Assembly (NCBI GenBank): GCA_903928445.1
Contig: CAIYRB010000010.1
Coordinates: 21,845-85,844, forward strand
Direction: 5' to 3'
Origin: an uncultured Pseudomonadota bacterium
GTDB lineage: Bacteria > Bdellovibrionota_B > Oligoflexia > Oligoflexales > CAIYRB01
DNA length: 64,000 nucleotides
The translations under genes and the position numbers were made by a program. This document shows, one piece after another, positions 34,622 to 43,545 of the stretch (position 1 is the stretch's first letter; the number at the start of each line of letters is the position of its first letter). Below the pieces are notes generated by a model. The model was not told the origin of the DNA and did no database searches. It worked only from the letters and a program-made list of their open reading frames with translations.

Positions 34622-35332
34622 ATGGCGGTCAAACAGAAGCGGGTTCGCAAGGTATTAAATAGTAAAATCAGGCAGTTATACGATATCGTGGCGGATATCG
34701 ACGGACTTCTGACAGATATGGAAACGGATTTTTACCGGGTCTGTATCTTTGGCTCGGCGCGGATCGCCGCTGATTCGCCGATCTACCATCAGGCGGAACA
34801 GCTGGCTGAGGGCCTAGCGCGCATCGGCGTCGACATCGTCACCGGAGGCGGGCCTGGTCTGATGGAGGCGGCAAATAAAGGCGCCAAAGCTGGCAGTCAA
34901 GGCTCGTGGTCGATTGGCTTGCCGATCGATCTACCGTTTGAATCCGATGCCAACTCGCACTTGGACGTGAAGAGCCAGCACCGGCGCTTCTCCAGCCGGC
35001 TCGATGAATTCATGCGCATTACCCACGCCGTCGTGGTTGTGCCTGGAGGCATCGGTACGATCTTGGAGCTGTTCTACACCTGGCAACTGATGCAGGTGAA
35101 CCATATCAAGCCAAGGCCAGTGATCTTGCTGTCGGCCGATGACACCTGGACCACCTTTCTCAGCTGGCTGCGAGATCATCCTCTGAAGGACGCCTTGATG
35201 GCCGAACGGGACTTCAGCATGCTCCAGGTGGTGCACTCGGTCGACCAGGTGGTGCGGCTTTTAGAGCCTGACATCCAACGCTTTCGTGCCGCCAACAAGC
35301 TCGTCGGCAAGGGTCCGGCTGATAACACCTAA
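34622..35332 (+). CDS. LOG family protein
   Basis: The 236-residue protein carries both LOG signatures: GGGPGLMEAANKGA near 78-91 and PGGIGTILE near 142-150. LOG enzymes hydrolyse purine nucleoside 5'-monophosphates to the base and ribose phosphate and were first described in cytokinin activation; bacterial roles are mostly nucleotide salvage or unknown. The N-terminus (about 35 residues, basic) extends beyond the core. ATG 34622 has a GGAG ribosome site. It diverges from the GspC-like gene. Confidence 0.85.
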   Translation: MAVKQKRVRKVLNSKIRQLYDIVADIDGLLTDMETDFYRVCIFGSARIAADSPIYHQAEQLAEGLARIGVDIVTGGGPGLMEAANKGAKAGSQGSWSIGLPIDLPFESDANSHLDVKSQHRRFSSRLDEFMRITHAVVVVPGGIGTILELFYTWQLMQVNHIKPRPVILLSADDTWTTFLSWLRDHPLKDALMAERDFSMLQVVHSVDQVVRLLEPDIQRFRAANKLVGKGPADNT

Positions 35333-35452
35333 AGTCCAAGGCCGAAGCTGCCGAGGCGTCCCTATCACCCAGCTATTTGTTCGCGGGCGCGCTGAGCTTC
35401 CCCCTGAAGCTTAGGCCCTGGGTCTTATCTAGCTGACTAGAAAGGGGTATTT

Positions 35453-35863
35453 ATGTCCAGGCGGTCCACCTTCGAAGTCGACACCTATGTCCGGGCCAAG
35501 CGCATCGACCTTAAGCGTGCGGTTCGGATCGAGGCTAAAACCCTAGGCACGCGGATCGAGTATCATATGGCGATGGCCAACTTCTCCCGCAGTGGCCTGT
35601 ACATGACTAGCGTCAGACCGCAGCATATTCCGTATCAGATTAATACCCTGATCGAGTTGACCGTCGACCCTGCAGGCGAGGTGCTGGAGCATCCGGTGCG
35701 TTGTCTTGGCAAGGTCGTCCGCGCCCCGCAGGGGGAGGGGCCACAGTTTGGCGTCCAGCTCATCATGATGGAGAGCCGCGACGAAGCCGAATGGGCCAAG
35801 GCCATCGTCGCCCTAGAGCGCGCCCAGAGCCAGGACCCTGAGTTCTTAATCAGCGCCGCGTGA
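35453..35863 (+). CDS. PilZ-domain protein
   Basis: The 136-residue single-domain protein is a probable c-di-GMP receptor. The RxxxR motif is seen in RAVRI near 22, and the second motif, usually D/NxSxxG, is NFSRSG near 44-49. The beta-barrel core follows (LIELTVDP, VRCLGKVVRAP, FGVQLIMM). An AAGGGG ribosome site lies eight bases before the ATG. With the EAL protein it shows that c-di-GMP signalling is in use. The output partner is not in the window. Confidence 0.82.
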   Translation: MSRRSTFEVDTYVRAKRIDLKRAVRIEAKTLGTRIEYHMAMANFSRSGLYMTSVRPQHIPYQINTLIELTVDPAGEVLEHPVRCLGKVVRAPQGEGPQFGVQLIMMESRDEAEWAKAIVALERAQSQDPEFLISAA

Positions 35864-35989
35864 GGCTTCGAGGGAGCGGGAAGCCGCGTCCCTCGGGCAA
35901 AAATCACCTGATCCCCCCTTGACCGCCCCCCCTGGCTGACTTACTGATAGCTCGTACATAAAACTCTTTATGCGAGGCTGATCAGGACT

Positions 35990-37852
35990 ATGGAAGCCGG
36001 TCACATTTCCATCCATGCAGAAAATATCCTTCCGATCATCAAACGCTGGCTCTACTCGGAGAAGGAGATCTTTATCCGCGAGCTGGTGTCTAACGCCGCC
36101 GACGCGATTTTAAAATTGCAAAAACTGGCGCTACTGGGCGAGGTCAAACGCGAGGTCCCCGAGGCTGAGATCACGTTGGCGATCGATAAAGAGAAAGGCC
36201 AGGTCATCATCACCGACACTGGTTTGGGGATGACCGCAGACGAGATCAAAAAGTACATCAACCAGGTGGCTTTTTCCGGCCTGCATGACTTTCTTGATAA
36301 ATACAAAGACAAAGACGACACCCAGCAGGTCATCGGCCATTTTGGTTTAGGCTTTTACTCCTCCTTCATGGTCGCCAGCAAGGTCGAGATCGATACCTTG
36401 TCGTATCAAGAAGGTGCTGTGGCCGCCCACTGGAGCTGCGATGGCTCGACGGCCTTTGAACTGACGGAGTCCAAGCGCACTGCCGTTGGTACGTCCATCA
36501 TTCTGCACATCGCCGATGACTCCAAGGAGATGCTCGAGGAGCATACCCTGAAGGATCTGATTCATCGCTACTGCGCCTTTATTCGCTATCCAGTCAAGAT
36601 GGGCAGCGAAGTCCTCAACGACACCCGGCCGCTGTGGACGCGTTCCCCGACGGAGCTGAGCGATCAAGACTACCAAGAGTTTTTTCGCAAGCTGTTCCCA
36701 GGTACGCCCGATCCCTTGTTTTGGATCCATCTCAACGTCGACTATCCCTTTAACCTTAAGGGCGTACTCTACTTCCCTAAACTGAAGCATGAACTCGATG
36801 CCTCGCAAGGGGAGGTCAAGCTTTACTGCAACCAAGTCTACGTCGCCGACAACACCAAGGAACTGATTCCGGAATTCCTGACGCTGCTCAAGGGCGTCAT
36901 CGACTGTCCTGATCTACCGCTCAATGTCTCGCGTAGCTACCTGCAGAGCGATCCAACGGTGCGGCGCATCTCGGAGCACATCACCAAAAAGGTCGCCGAC
37001 AAGCTCACCGGCATGGCCAAGACGGAGCGCGAGACCTATGCCAAGTTTTGGGATGACATCCATCCCTTTATCAAATTCGGCATGCTGCGCGATCACAAGT
37101 TCTTTGAGCGGATGCAAGACCACCTGTTGTTCAAGACGGCTGGCGGTGAGCATCTGACCTTGGAGCAATATAAAGAGAAGATGCTCGGCAAGGTGGAGGA
37201 CGGCACCGTCATCTACGCCAGCGATCCCACCTCGCAGGTAGCCTATCTGCGTCTTTTGCAAGACGAGGGTATGGAGGCGGTCATCGCCGATACCATGATC
37301 GACCAACACTTCATCCCGTACTTCGAGATGCAGACCGGTCGCAAATGGAAGTTCAAGCGTATCGACGCTGATATCTCCGCGCAGTTGCTCGATAGCTCGA
37401 AGTCGCAGATCGTCGTTGATGCCAACGACTCGGCGACTGCGGCCGAGAAGCTCGACAAGATCTTTCGCGACAACCTCGACAAGACCGGCGTCAAGATCCG
37501 CGTCGAGAGCTTTAAGTCCGACAAGGTCCCGGCCATGCTGCTGGTCGACGAAAACGTGCGGCGCATGAAGGACATGGTTCGTGGCAACGGGGCCATGGCG
37601 GCGTACACCGCTGGCTTGCCAGATGACTACACGCTGGTCGTCAACCAGACCTCGCCGGCGATTAAAAACCTGCTGAAATTGTCGCAGACCTTCAACCGCT
37701 TGGAGGAGGTCAAGCTGGTCGTCAACCAGATCCACGATCTGGCTTGGTTGCAGCAGGGTGATTTCTCGGCGCAGATGATGCAGAGCTTTATCGACCGCAG
37801 TGCCGCCATCCTGGGTCGGCTTGGCGGTAGCGACACCTTGTTGGCACAGTAA
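35990..37852 (+). CDS. htpG: Chaperone HtpG (bacterial Hsp90)
   Basis: The 620-residue ATP-dependent chaperone has the N-terminal GHKL ATP site with ELVSNAADAILK near 27-38, DTGLGMTADE near 75 and GHFGLGFYSSFMVA near 115. The middle domain includes LNVSRSYLQSD, and the C-terminal dimerisation domain has its usual length. A CAGGA ribosome site precedes the ATG. A possible -35 box TTGACC lies at 35919-35924, but its -10 match is weak; no CIRCE element is seen. Confidence 0.97.
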   Translation: MEAGHISIHAENILPIIKRWLYSEKEIFIRELVSNAADAILKLQKLALLGEVKREVPEAEITLAIDKEKGQVIITDTGLGMTADEIKKYINQVAFSGLHDFLDKYKDKDDTQQVIGHFGLGFYSSFMVASKVEIDTLSYQEGAVAAHWSCDGSTAFELTESKRTAVGTSIILHIADDSKEMLEEHTLKDLIHRYCAFIRYPVKMGSEVLNDTRPLWTRSPTELSDQDYQEFFRKLFPGTPDPLFWIHLNVDYPFNLKGVLYFPKLKHELDASQGEVKLYCNQVYVADNTKELIPEFLTLLKGVIDCPDLPLNVSRSYLQSDPTVRRISEHITKKVADKLTGMAKTERETYAKFWDDIHPFIKFGMLRDHKFFERMQDHLLFKTAGGEHLTLEQYKEKMLGKVEDGTVIYASDPTSQVAYLRLLQDEGMEAVIADTMIDQHFIPYFEMQTGRKWKFKRIDADISAQLLDSSKSQIVVDANDSATAAEKLDKIFRDNLDKTGVKIRVESFKSDKVPAMLLVDENVRRMKDMVRGNGAMAAYTAGLPDDYTLVVNQTSPAIKNLLKLSQTFNRLEEVKLVVNQIHDLAWLQQGDFSAQMMQSFIDRSAAILGRLGGSDTLLAQ

Positions 37853-37879
37853 TTTTTGTTTAGATGGGTGGAGGTCTCT

Positions 37880-39316
37880 GTGCTAGACGGGCGGATCAAG
37901 AAGCTGTTTAACGAGACGCAGCCGCAGGTGGATTTCGCTAGCCTGCGCTACCACCGCGACTCTGAAGACAGCGCGACGGTGCGTCAAGATGTCCTGCAGC
38001 CGCTGGCGACGCGCCGCGACGAAGGCGTCATGGTAACGGTACATCACCGCGGCGGCACCGGCTATGGGGCCACCTCGGAGCTGACCGAAACCGGTATTCG
38101 TGCGGCTTTTGCCCGGGCCACGGCTTGGGCTGAACGCACCGCAGCCGCCACGGTCACCGACTTCTCGCGGCTGCAGATGCCCCACCTCCAGGGGACCTTT
38201 CGCAGTCCCATCAAACAGCCTTGGGACAGCCTCAGCCTCGGCGCCAAAGTGGAACTGCTGACGACGCTATCTCGCGGACTCAAGGCCTCGGCCAAGATCG
38301 TCGATTGGAGCGCGTCGCTGTGGCATCAGCGCAGTGAGCGGCTCTATCTGACCAGCGGCGGTGGTGAGATCTACCAGGACTTTGATCGACTGATGCCGAT
38401 GCTATCGGTCACTGCCAACGATGGCACGGAGACTGCAACTCGCACCTTCGGCCGCATGGCGATTTGCCGCCAGCAGGGTCTTGAGCTGCTTGATCAAAGC
38501 GGCTTTCGCACCGCCGGTCAGCAGATCGCCGAGGAGGCTCTGGCGCTGCTGGTCGCGCCTAACTGCCCGGCCGGACCGCGCGATCTGCTGCTGTCACCGG
38601 ATCAAATGGTGCTGCAGATCCACGAGTCGATCGGTCATCCCTTGGAGCTCGACCGCATCTTGGGCGACGAGCGCAACTATGCTGGCACCAGCTTTGTGAC
38701 ACCTGAGATGTTTGGCTCGTATCAATATGGCTCCAAGCTGCTGAATGTTACCTTTGATCCGAGTCGGGCCGAGCAGACGGCTAGTTTTGCCTTTGACGAT
38801 GAAGGCCGGCCGGCCGAGCGCGCGCATCTGATCAAAGACGGTCTGTTGTTACGTCCCCTCGGCGGGACGGTGTCGCAGGCTCGCTCGGGCATGCCAGGGG
38901 TGGCCAATTCCCGTGCCGACAGTTGGCGGAGACCGGCGATCGACCGGATGGCTAACCTGAATATCGAACCGGGCAGCTCGACTCTGGCGGACATGATTGC
39001 TGGCGTTGAACGCGGCGTCTATATGCGCACCAATTGCTCTTGGTCGATCGATGATTCGCGCAACAAATTCCAGTTTGGTTGCGAGTGGGCTCAGCTGATC
39101 GAGGATGGGCGCTTGACGCAGGTGGTCAAAAAGCCGAACTACCGCGGCATCTCCGCAAGTTTTTGGCGCAGCCTAAAGCAAGTCGGCGACGCTGCTAGCT
39201 TTGAGGTGCTCGGGACTCCCTACTGCGGTAAGGGCGAGCCAAACCAAGCGGTGTTTGTCGGTCATGCGACGCCCGCGTGTTTGTTCAGCGATGTCGACGT
39301 CTTTGGAGGCGAGTAA
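37880..39316 (+). CDS. tldD: Metalloprotease TldD
   Basis: GTG 37880 is preferred because GGTGGAGG lies just upstream; an earlier in-frame TTG at 37856 lacks a ribosome site. The 478-residue protein has the zinc motif HESIGH near residue 248, followed by PLELDRILGDERNYAG, and the conserved GVYMRTNCSWSIDDSRNKFQFG region near 395. TldD pairs with TldE as a heteromeric peptidase that trims unfolded peptides and some modified peptide precursors. The partner gene starts 4 bp downstream. Confidence 0.93.
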   Translation: MLDGRIKKLFNETQPQVDFASLRYHRDSEDSATVRQDVLQPLATRRDEGVMVTVHHRGGTGYGATSELTETGIRAAFARATAWAERTAAATVTDFSRLQMPHLQGTFRSPIKQPWDSLSLGAKVELLTTLSRGLKASAKIVDWSASLWHQRSERLYLTSGGGEIYQDFDRLMPMLSVTANDGTETATRTFGRMAICRQQGLELLDQSGFRTAGQQIAEEALALLVAPNCPAGPRDLLLSPDQMVLQIHESIGHPLELDRILGDERNYAGTSFVTPEMFGSYQYGSKLLNVTFDPSRAEQTASFAFDDEGRPAERAHLIKDGLLLRPLGGTVSQARSGMPGVANSRADSWRRPAIDRMANLNIEPGSSTLADMIAGVERGVYMRTNCSWSIDDSRNKFQFGCEWAQLIEDGRLTQVVKKPNYRGISASFWRSLKQVGDAASFEVLGTPYCGKGEPNQAVFVGHATPACLFSDVDVFGGE

Positions 39317-39320
39317 GACC

Positions 39321-40643
39321 ATGCAGCAATATTTTAATCAGCTCGCTGCGACCGCCACCGCGGCACTGCGTCCGCGCGAAGTGTTCACCGCCTTTGTGTC
39401 GGGAGAGGACTCGGACTTTTGTCGGTTTAATGGCGCCAAGGTGCGCCAAGCTGGCAGTGTCAAACAGTGCAAGCTGGAGCTGCGCCTGATCGACGGCCGC
39501 CGCAACGCCCAGGGCGAGCTGTCCTTGTCGGGTGTGCGTGGCGAAGATGAGCAGCGTGTCTTGCACATGCTCGGGCTGCTGCGCGAGCAACTCAAACAGC
39601 TACCCGAAGACCCCTACCTGCTCTATGCAACCGAGGTCCATTCGAGTGAACGGCGGCAAATCAGCGATATCCCCGACAGCGCCGAAGTCGTCAGCCGCAT
39701 CGTCGACCAAGCCAAAGGCGTCGATTTAGTCGGGATCTATGCCTCCGGTAGTTTATACCGCGGCTTTGCCAATTCGCTCGGTCAACGCAATTGGTTTGAG
39801 ACCGCCAATTTTAACTTCGACTTCAGCCTCTACCTACGCGCCGACAAGGCGGTCAAGACTGGTTACGCTGGATTTGCTTGGGATGAGTCGGCGTTTGCCG
39901 CCAAGCTGGCGACGGCCAAAGCACAGCTGGCCGTGCTCGACCAACCGGTGCGGTCGATCACGCCTGGACAATACCGCGTGTATCTCGCCCCACAAGCCCT
40001 GGCCGAGGTGGCTGAGATGCTCAGCTGGGGTGGCTTTAGTCTGAAGGCCCAGAAGACCAAACAGACACCACTGTTGAAGATGATCGAAGCTGGTGTGCGC
40101 ATGGCCCCCAGCGTGACGATGATCGAGGACACGGCTGGTGGCAGCGCCGCGGACTTTAATGATTTAGGCTACACCAAGCCGGCTCAGGTGAAGCTGATCG
40201 ATGCTGGCGTCTACCGCGATGCCTTGATCTCACCGCGTTCGGCGCAGGAATACGGCGTCGCCACCAACGGTGCTGGCAGCGACGAAAGTCCGCAGTCGCT
40301 GTCGCTTGCGGCCGGTAGCCTCAGCGACGAGCAGATCTTGCCGACCCTAGGCGACGGCATCTATCTAAACAATCTTTGGTATCTAAACTTCTCTGATCGA
40401 CCCGCTGGGCGGGTGACGGGGATGACGCGCTTTGCCTCGTTTTGGGTGGATCACGGCGAGATCAAGCAGCCGCTGAACGTCATGCGGTTTGACGAGTCGA
40501 TCCTGCGTCTGTTCGGCGACAAGTTGGTGGGGCTGACGGCCAAGCGCGAATTGTTGCCGAGCTCGAGGACCTATGGGCAGCGGTCGTTGGAAGGGGTGCA
40601 CTTGCCGGGAGCGGTGATTGACGACTTTAGCTTGACGCTTTGA
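39321..40643 (+). CDS. tldE: TldE/PmbA family protein
   Basis: ATG 39321 starts 4 bp after the tldD stop. The 440-residue protein is the non-catalytic partner: it has the family fold but no HExxxH zinc motif. Conserved-looking stretches include ASGSLYRGFANSLGQRNWFE near 142 and GIYLNNLWYLNFSDRPAGRV near 347. It forms the closed chamber with TldD. The upstream frame overlapping tldD has no ribosome site and is not used. Confidence 0.9.
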   Translation: MQQYFNQLAATATAALRPREVFTAFVSGEDSDFCRFNGAKVRQAGSVKQCKLELRLIDGRRNAQGELSLSGVRGEDEQRVLHMLGLLREQLKQLPEDPYLLYATEVHSSERRQISDIPDSAEVVSRIVDQAKGVDLVGIYASGSLYRGFANSLGQRNWFETANFNFDFSLYLRADKAVKTGYAGFAWDESAFAAKLATAKAQLAVLDQPVRSITPGQYRVYLAPQALAEVAEMLSWGGFSLKAQKTKQTPLLKMIEAGVRMAPSVTMIEDTAGGSAADFNDLGYTKPAQVKLIDAGVYRDALISPRSAQEYGVATNGAGSDESPQSLSLAAGSLSDEQILPTLGDGIYLNNLWYLNFSDRPAGRVTGMTRFASFWVDHGEIKQPLNVMRFDESILRLFGDKLVGLTAKRELLPSSRTYGQRSLEGVHLPGAVIDDFSLTL

Positions 40644-40758
40644 GGCGTGAAACTCGTTGCAAACGGATGACTGCGGCGATGGGGAAGGTCGAGAGTCCGC
40701 CCTCGGATGCGTAACCGGGGGCGGCAATCTGTGCTGTCTTCCAGCTACTTCGCAACGG

Positions 40759-43248
40759 CTAGTTAGACTCCGCCATTTTTAGTTCTACTTCGCGACGAAG
40801 CGTCTCTTCGGCTGCCTTTTCGCCCGCGCCGATCGGCTTCACGTCGACGACGACTTTAAATATCTTGCCCGTAAACGCATTGTCGCCTTCCTTGTAGTCT
40901 GCCGACACGGGAGTGGCGTCGTCTAGGCCAACACCGGCCGTTTCATCAGCAGAGAAGGCAATCGGTTGCGTGCGCTCGACGCGCCCCTCAGCCACTTTCT
41001 TACCATTGACCCTGATCGTCGCCACGCCACCTTTGCCAAGACCGCCACCGTCGTAGGCAAAGTCGAGCTGGACCTGAGCCTTGCCGGCCGGCAGGGCGTC
41101 TTGGGCCGCCACCTTGAATTGTTCAAGGCCGAGGAAGTTATAGTGATAGACCGGTTTGCCTTGGTCCATGTACAGGGTCCAACCGCCAAAGCGACCACCC
41201 TGCGCCAGAATGACGCCTTTGGCTTCAGCGTCTGGCAGTTCAACGTCGGCCGTGATCGTCAGGGAGCGGTTTTTAACATTGATGAAGACATTTTCGCTCA
41301 TTCCGGTCATTCCCGGATACAGCGTCAGGGAGTTGCGCCCTTCCATAAGGTCGGGGCGGCCGACTAGCGCGGCGTTTAGTCTTTCGATGCCGCGGTCGTC
41401 AATCGGCAGGACACGGTTTTTGATGGCCTCCTGCAAAAATAGATCCTGCATGGCTTTGAGCTTGGCGGGATCCTTCGACGCCAAGTCGCGAGCCAGGCTG
41501 AAGTCGGTCCGTGTGTCGTAGAGTTCCCACTGGTCATTGGCGATCGTCGCGCGTGGTTGCGCCTCCCACGGCGCCCGGTGAATGGTGCCGGCGAACCAGC
41601 CGTCGGAATAAATGCCGCGGTTGCCAAATATTTCGAAGTACTGCGTCTTATGCCGGCTGACGGCCTTGGGCTGAGCGAAGGAGTAAAGCATGCTGACGCC
41701 CTCGATCGGCTCCTGAACCGTGCCGTTGACGGCCTTGGGCTGAGGCAAGGTCGCCGCCTCTAAGATCGTCGGCGCCACATCGATGACATGGTGGAACTGC
41801 GAGCGGACCTCGTTGGTGGCTTTGACATGCTGCGGCCAGTGGACGATCATGCCGTTGCGCGTCCCGCCGTAATTCGATGCAATTTGTTTGGTCCAGGCGA
41901 ACGGTGTGTCGCCGGCAACCGCCCACCCTGCCGCCATGTGCGGATAAGTCGTGGGGCCGCCGAGCTCGTCATAGTGTTTCATGATGTCGGCGACGGTTTC
42001 CGGAACCCCGTTGAAATAGGTCATCTCGTTGAACATCCCCACCATGCCGCCTTCGGCGCTGGTGCCGTTGTCGCCGAGGATATAAAAGACCAGCGTGTTG
42101 TCGAGCTGGCCAAGGTCGGCAATGCTGTCGACCAATCGTCCGATCTCGGTGTCCGCATACTCGCCGAAGCCCGCATAGACCTCCATTTGGCGCGCAAAGA
42201 GCTTGCGTTCCTCGTCGCTAAGCTTGTCCCAGTCCTTAATCGCCTGCGGCTTAGCCGCCAGCTTCGTGCCGGCGGGCACGACACCGAGGGCTGTCTGACG
42301 GGCGAGCGTTTCTTCACGCAGCTTGTCCCATCCTTGGTCGAACTTGCCGTGGTACTTGGCGATCCATTCTTTGGGGACATGATGCGGCGCATGGGTGGCG
42401 CCAGGTGCAAAGTAGACAAAGAATGGTTTGGTCGGCGTCATCGACTTTTGAAAGCGGACCCAGTTGATGGCCTGATCTGTCATATCGGTCATGAAGTTGT
42501 AGTTGGGCGTTTTGGGCGTCTCGATGCGGTTTAGACCTTCATAGAGACTTGGCGCCCACTGGTCGGTTTCGCCGCCGATAAATCCGTAGAACTTGTCAAA
42601 TCCCGAGCGTGTCGGCCAACGGTCGGTGGCCCCCGACGGGCTGACTTCCCATGCGGCCGTCTCGTGCGCTTTGCCGAATGCAGCCGTGCTGTAGCCGTTA
42701 AGCCGGAGCGTCTCTGCCAGTGGTGCGACGTTGTTCGGACGTTTGCCGGTGTCGCCGGGGAACGCCGTCGCGCTTTCGGAGATGCTGCCCATGTTATTCA
42801 TGTGGTGATTGCGCCCCGAGAGAAGTGCCGTGCGCGTCGGTGAACACAGTGCCGTGGTGTGAAACTGGTTGTAGCGCAGGCCGCCCTTGGCCAACCTGTC
42901 GGCAGTTGGCATCCGCACCGGACCGCCGAAGGCACTCGGCATGCCAAAGCCCATGTCGTCGATCAGCACGATTAACACGTTGGGTGCTGCCGGCGGTGCC
43001 GTGACTTGAAACCGCGGCGGCGCCTTGGCGTCGCGCACGTCGAGGACCGTTGAGTGCGGGTAGTTCGGCTCGGCAATCGGCAGGACGGTGCGGTCCATGG
43101 GCCAGGCCGGCGCCGTCGACGTCTCGGCTGGCGGCGGGGCCGCTTTGGGCTTAGCGGCGCCGTCTGATGCCGCTAAGGCGACGACGGCGAGGGTCAGCGT
43201 GGAACTTAAAGCTGTGGATTTAAGCAGTGAGAGCCAATGGTTTTTCAT
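40759..43248 (-). CDS. Exported arylsulfatase-type sulfatase
   Basis: This 829-residue type I sulfatase hydrolyses sulfate esters. An N-terminal signal peptide (cleavage near residue 30) sends it to the periplasm or beyond. Metal-site LIDDMGFG lies near 95-102, and the formylglycine motif CSPTRTALLSGR at about 135-146 is of the Cys type and needs a formylglycine-generating enzyme. GDNGTSAEGG marks the second metal Asp-Asn pair. The C-terminal 200 residues form a beta-rich, possibly carbohydrate-binding domain. AAGGTG precedes the ATG. Released sulfate or sulfated sugars could be a nutrient source. Confidence 0.9.
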   Translation of the reverse strand: MKNHWLSLLKSTALSSTLTLAVVALAASDGAAKPKAAPPPAETSTAPAWPMDRTVLPIAEPNYPHSTVLDVRDAKAPPRFQVTAPPAAPNVLIVLIDDMGFGMPSAFGGPVRMPTADRLAKGGLRYNQFHTTALCSPTRTALLSGRNHHMNNMGSISESATAFPGDTGKRPNNVAPLAETLRLNGYSTAAFGKAHETAAWEVSPSGATDRWPTRSGFDKFYGFIGGETDQWAPSLYEGLNRIETPKTPNYNFMTDMTDQAINWVRFQKSMTPTKPFFVYFAPGATHAPHHVPKEWIAKYHGKFDQGWDKLREETLARQTALGVVPAGTKLAAKPQAIKDWDKLSDEERKLFARQMEVYAGFGEYADTEIGRLVDSIADLGQLDNTLVFYILGDNGTSAEGGMVGMFNEMTYFNGVPETVADIMKHYDELGGPTTYPHMAAGWAVAGDTPFAWTKQIASNYGGTRNGMIVHWPQHVKATNEVRSQFHHVIDVAPTILEAATLPQPKAVNGTVQEPIEGVSMLYSFAQPKAVSRHKTQYFEIFGNRGIYSDGWFAGTIHRAPWEAQPRATIANDQWELYDTRTDFSLARDLASKDPAKLKAMQDLFLQEAIKNRVLPIDDRGIERLNAALVGRPDLMEGRNSLTLYPGMTGMSENVFINVKNRSLTITADVELPDAEAKGVILAQGGRFGGWTLYMDQGKPVYHYNFLGLEQFKVAAQDALPAGKAQVQLDFAYDGGGLGKGGVATIRVNGKKVAEGRVERTQPIAFSADETAGVGLDDATPVSADYKEGDNAFTGKIFKVVVDVKPIGAGEKAAEETLRREVELKMAESN

Positions 43249-43545
43249 GTCACCTTACCCTTTAAGCAAAAGAGCAGAAAGTTGGTCGAGGTGTTGAGAC
43301 TGCCACCGGGGCGCCGGGGTATCTACCACATTTTTCCAAGTACTAATTGCCCTAGAGAGGATGACAAATTTGTCCATAAAATTGATCAATATTACAGATT
43401 TTATAGAAATTTATGAACATTTACCTCATTGGACCAGCCATCAGATCTATGCTAGTGGGATGACTCACACATCTGAGCTGCAGACAATGCCTTCAATCGA
43501 TAATAATATTTTAACCAATCCGAGACCACGAGGGGAAGACCGCCG
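43249..43545. other. AT-rich divergent regulatory stretch
   Basis: This 297-bp gap separates the divergent sulfatase and aspartic protease genes. From 43360 to 43510 it is clearly AT-rich, as expected for promoters. A 62-codon frame at 43361-43549 overlaps the protease start by ATGA but has no properly spaced ribosome site and no recognisable domain. Confidence 0.35.

Noticed and set aside
35919..35947. Heat-shock (sigma-32) promoter for htpG
   Set aside because: TTGACC is present, but the downstream box matches neither sigma-32 nor sigma-70 well, so it is not listed as a feature.
203..43248. Functional link between the APS kinase and the sulfatase
   Set aside because: Both concern sulfate, but they are 40 kb apart with unrelated genes between them, so there is no sequence evidence for a shared pathway.
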